From positions 1-64,000 of the forward strand of contig NZ_QGGI01000012.1 of the NCBI RefSeq assembly GCF_003148465.1: DNA of 64,000 nt. The letters run 5' to 3'. The translations under genes and the position numbers were made by a program. Positions 62,511 to 64,000 of this stretch are shown here, piece after piece; the first letter of the stretch is position 1; each line of letters opens with the position of its first letter. Below the pieces are notes generated by a model, which worked only from the letters and a program-made list of their open reading frames with translations, did not search any database and had not been told where the DNA came from. This DNA comes from Oceanotoga teriensis (GTDB taxonomy: Bacteria > Thermotogota > Thermotogae > Petrotogales > Petrotogaceae).

Positions 62511-63041
62511 ATGAACAGCAGTAGAAAAATTGCAATAGCTGGTATAATAGGTGCTATTTCATTTTTACTGACTTTCATTGAATTTCCTATTTTTCCAGTA
62601 GTTGGATTTTTAAAATTTGATCCATCAGATTCATTGATAATATTCACTAATTTAGTTTATGGATTTGTTCCATCTCTTTTAACACTTATAGTAAAAAGTT
62701 TTTTGTTTATATTTAAAAGTGGAGATGGAGGACTTATAGGAATATTGATGAATTTTATATCTGGTTTTGTTTTTATAGGTATTTTAAATTTATTCAAAGA
62801 TAAAATAAACAGATGGATATTATATTTTATAGATAGTCTAATAGTTGGATTTGTACTATTTTTTATGAACTATTTTATTTCAATTCCTGTTTATACAAAT
62901 ATGAAAACATCAGAATTTATAAATACATTACCTATAAATATGTTTCAGTTTTTTGTTTTAACGGTTATTTTTAATTTAATAAAATTTTTTATAGACTCGA
63001 TTATTGCTCATTTATTAAACAAAAGAATTAAAGTGAGTTAA
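62511..63041 (+). CDS. ECF transporter S component, RibU-like
   Basis: Substrate-binding membrane subunit of an energy-coupling-factor vitamin importer, 176 residues with five to six helices. FPIFPVVGFLKFDPSDSLIIFTNLVYGFVPSLLT resembles the riboflavin-specific RibU signature, where LKFDPSD leads to a GF-FGP-like helix. The ATPases and EcfT partner are not in the window. ATG follows GAGGTAAT, 13 bases after rpmA, and rplM follows 21 bases after its stop. Riboflavin is the likeliest ligand but not proven. Confidence 0.82.
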   Translation: MNSSRKIAIAGIIGAISFLLTFIEFPIFPVVGFLKFDPSDSLIIFTNLVYGFVPSLLTLIVKSFLFIFKSGDGGLIGILMNFISGFVFIGILNLFKDKINRWILYFIDSLIVGFVLFFMNYFISIPVYTNMKTSEFINTLPINMFQFFVLTVIFNLIKFFIDSIIAHLLNKRIKVS

Positions 63042-63062
63042 ATAACGAAAGGAGGATGGAAA

Positions 63063-63512
63063 ATGAATTCCAAAATGACACAAAAATCATTTCATGCAAA
63101 GAAAGAAGATATCGATAGAAAATGGTATCTTGTAGATGCAGAAGGAAAAACATTGGGAAGATTAGCATCTCAAATTGCAAAAGTATTACAAGGAAAAAAT
63201 AAACCTATATATACTCCAAGTATAGATACTGGAGATTTTGTTGTTGTTATAAATGCAGAAAAGATAAATTTAACAGGTAAAAAGATGGAACAGAAAGAAT
63301 ACTACCGCCATACAGGTTACCCAGGAGGTTTAAAAACAACATCCGTTAAAGAAATGTTGGAAAAACATCCTGAAAGAGTTTTGGAACATGCAGTTAAAGG
63401 TATGCTTCCAAAAAATTTACTTGCTAAACAAATGTTAAAAAAATTAAAGATCTATGCTGGTACAGAGCATCCACATTCAGCTCAAAATCCAGAATTATTA
63501 GATCTTAAATAA
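63063..63512 (+). CDS. rplM: 50S ribosomal protein L13
   Basis: Early-assembling large-subunit protein L13, 149 residues. Typical blocks are [51 protein letters not shown] and [17 protein letters not shown] precedes the ATG. rpsI follows 12 bases after the stop, the near-universal rplM-rpsI pair. Confidence 0.97.
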   Translation: MNSKMTQKSFHAKKEDIDRKWYLVDAEGKTLGRLASQIAKVLQGKNKPIYTPSIDTGDFVVVINAEKINLTGKKMEQKEYYRHTGYPGGLKTTSVKEMLEKHPERVLEHAVKGMLPKNLLAKQMLKKLKIYAGTEHPHSAQNPELLDLK

Positions 63513-63524
63513 GGAGGGTTAAGT

Positions 63525-63929
63525 ATGGCTGAATTTATTGATTACTACGGTACTGGTAGAAGAAAAACCGCAGTTGCAAGAGTACATTTAAGACCAGGTA
63601 CAGGTAAAATAAAAATAAATGGAAAAGATTATGATAAATTTGTAGATTATTTTAAGAATGCAGTTTGGGAAAAACATGCTATAGATCCTATAACAGTTGT
63701 AGGATTGGAAAACAAGTTTGATTTTGTTGTTAGAGTTCATGGTGGAGGATTAAGTGGACAAGCTGGAGCAGTTAGACTTGGTGTTGCAAGAGCATTATTA
63801 GAATATGATAATGATTTGAGAACAGAACTAAAGAAAATGGGAATGCTTACAAGAGATCCAAGAGTTGTAGAAAGAAAGAAAGTTGGTCTCAGAAAGGCAA
63901 GAAAGAGAGCACAATTCTCAAAGAGATAA
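63525..63929 (+). CDS. rpsI: 30S ribosomal protein S9
   Basis: Small-subunit protein S9, 134 residues; its C-terminal tail contacts P-site t[47 protein letters not shown], and the terminal basic [16 protein letters not shown] all match, including the final Lys-Arg. AAGGAGGG precedes the ATG. A strong terminator follows. Confidence 0.97.
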   Translation: MAEFIDYYGTGRRKTAVARVHLRPGTGKIKINGKDYDKFVDYFKNAVWEKHAIDPITVVGLENKFDFVVRVHGGGLSGQAGAVRLGVARALLEYDNDLRTELKKMGMLTRDPRVVERKKVGLRKARKRAQFSKR

Positions 63930-63952
63930 TATTTTTATATACAAAAATGTCC

Positions 63953-63985
63953 AGAACGGCTCACAAAGAGCCGTTCTTTTTTAGT
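63953..63985 (+). terminator. Intrinsic terminator after rpsI
   Basis: AGAACGGCTC and GAGCCGTTCT form a perfect ten-pair stem around ACAAA, followed by a run of six T. Confidence 0.93.
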
Positions 63986-64000
63986 CAGAGAAGGAGAAAT

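Noticed and set aside
1-64000. CRISPR array, insertion sequence, prophage or integron
   Set aside because: No regularly spaced repeats, transposase, integrase or phage structural genes were seen on either strand.

Overview
The window is a very AT-rich bacterial chromosome segment with tightly packed genes, many GTG and TTG starts, and strong GGAGG-type ribosome binding sites. It most resembles Thermotogota, probably the Petrotogales side (Geotoga, Oceanotoga or a relative). The arguments are a NusG about twice normal length with a large internal insertion, an RpoC of 1644 residues with a long N-terminal insertion, a short DnaE of about 800 residues, and the order tRNA-Thr, tRNA-Tyr, rpmG, secE, nusG, rplK, rplA, rplJ, rplL, rpoB, rpoC. 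The assignment rests on family knowledge, not a database search.

Layout. At 0.2-3.7 kb (minus) lie an ABC-2 exporter, a DUF4491 membrane protein coupled to an SGNH hydrolase, and inorganic pyrophosphatase. At 3.9-6.1 kb (plus) an ArsB/NhaD-type ion transporter is followed by a membrane protein made of two repeated halves. At 6.3-7.6 kb (minus) there is a three-gene operon of unrecognised helical proteins. At 7.8-10 kb are a LysM/M23 envelope peptidase, rpmE, a GC-rich structured RNA element of unknown family, and a small S1-domain protein. At 10.1-19.7 kb hisS leads a co-directional run: a membrane protein, a surface-glycan block (aminotransferase, membrane nucleotide-sugar dehydratase, family 2 glycosyltransferase, polyprenyl-phosphate sugar transferase), two unknown genes and fliS. 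At 20-21.8 kb is a membrane-anchored LVIVD-like propeller protein.

From 21.8 to 31 kb (minus) come a STAS protein, an ABC-F ATPase, a pseudouridine synthase, and the stress/second-messenger run clpC-radA-disA-smpB-ABC ATPase. From 31.3 to 44.2 kb (plus) is the core information-processing block, with an L10 leader plus terminator-like attenuator, and further hairpins before rpoB and rpoC. Next are mtnA, a TylF-like methyltransferase, an ABC-2 exporter of three genes, and a minus-strand block (dnaE, a RluA-family pseudouridine synthase, lspA, cheR, an exported unknown, yebC, an RsbU-like phosphatase, a response regulator and a DUF2344 protein). The right end (plus) holds a class A penicillin-binding protein with two Crp-fold proteins, then the L21 operon (rplU, prp, rpmA, an ECF S component) and rplM-rpsI.

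The window is mostly ordinary housekeeping sequence. No insertion sequence, prophage or CRISPR array was seen. The least explained parts are the pseudoknot-capable RNA at 9445-9586, the unknown operon at 6275-7573, the PBP plus Crp-fold pair at 58128-61512, and the duplicated membrane protein at 5172-6119.
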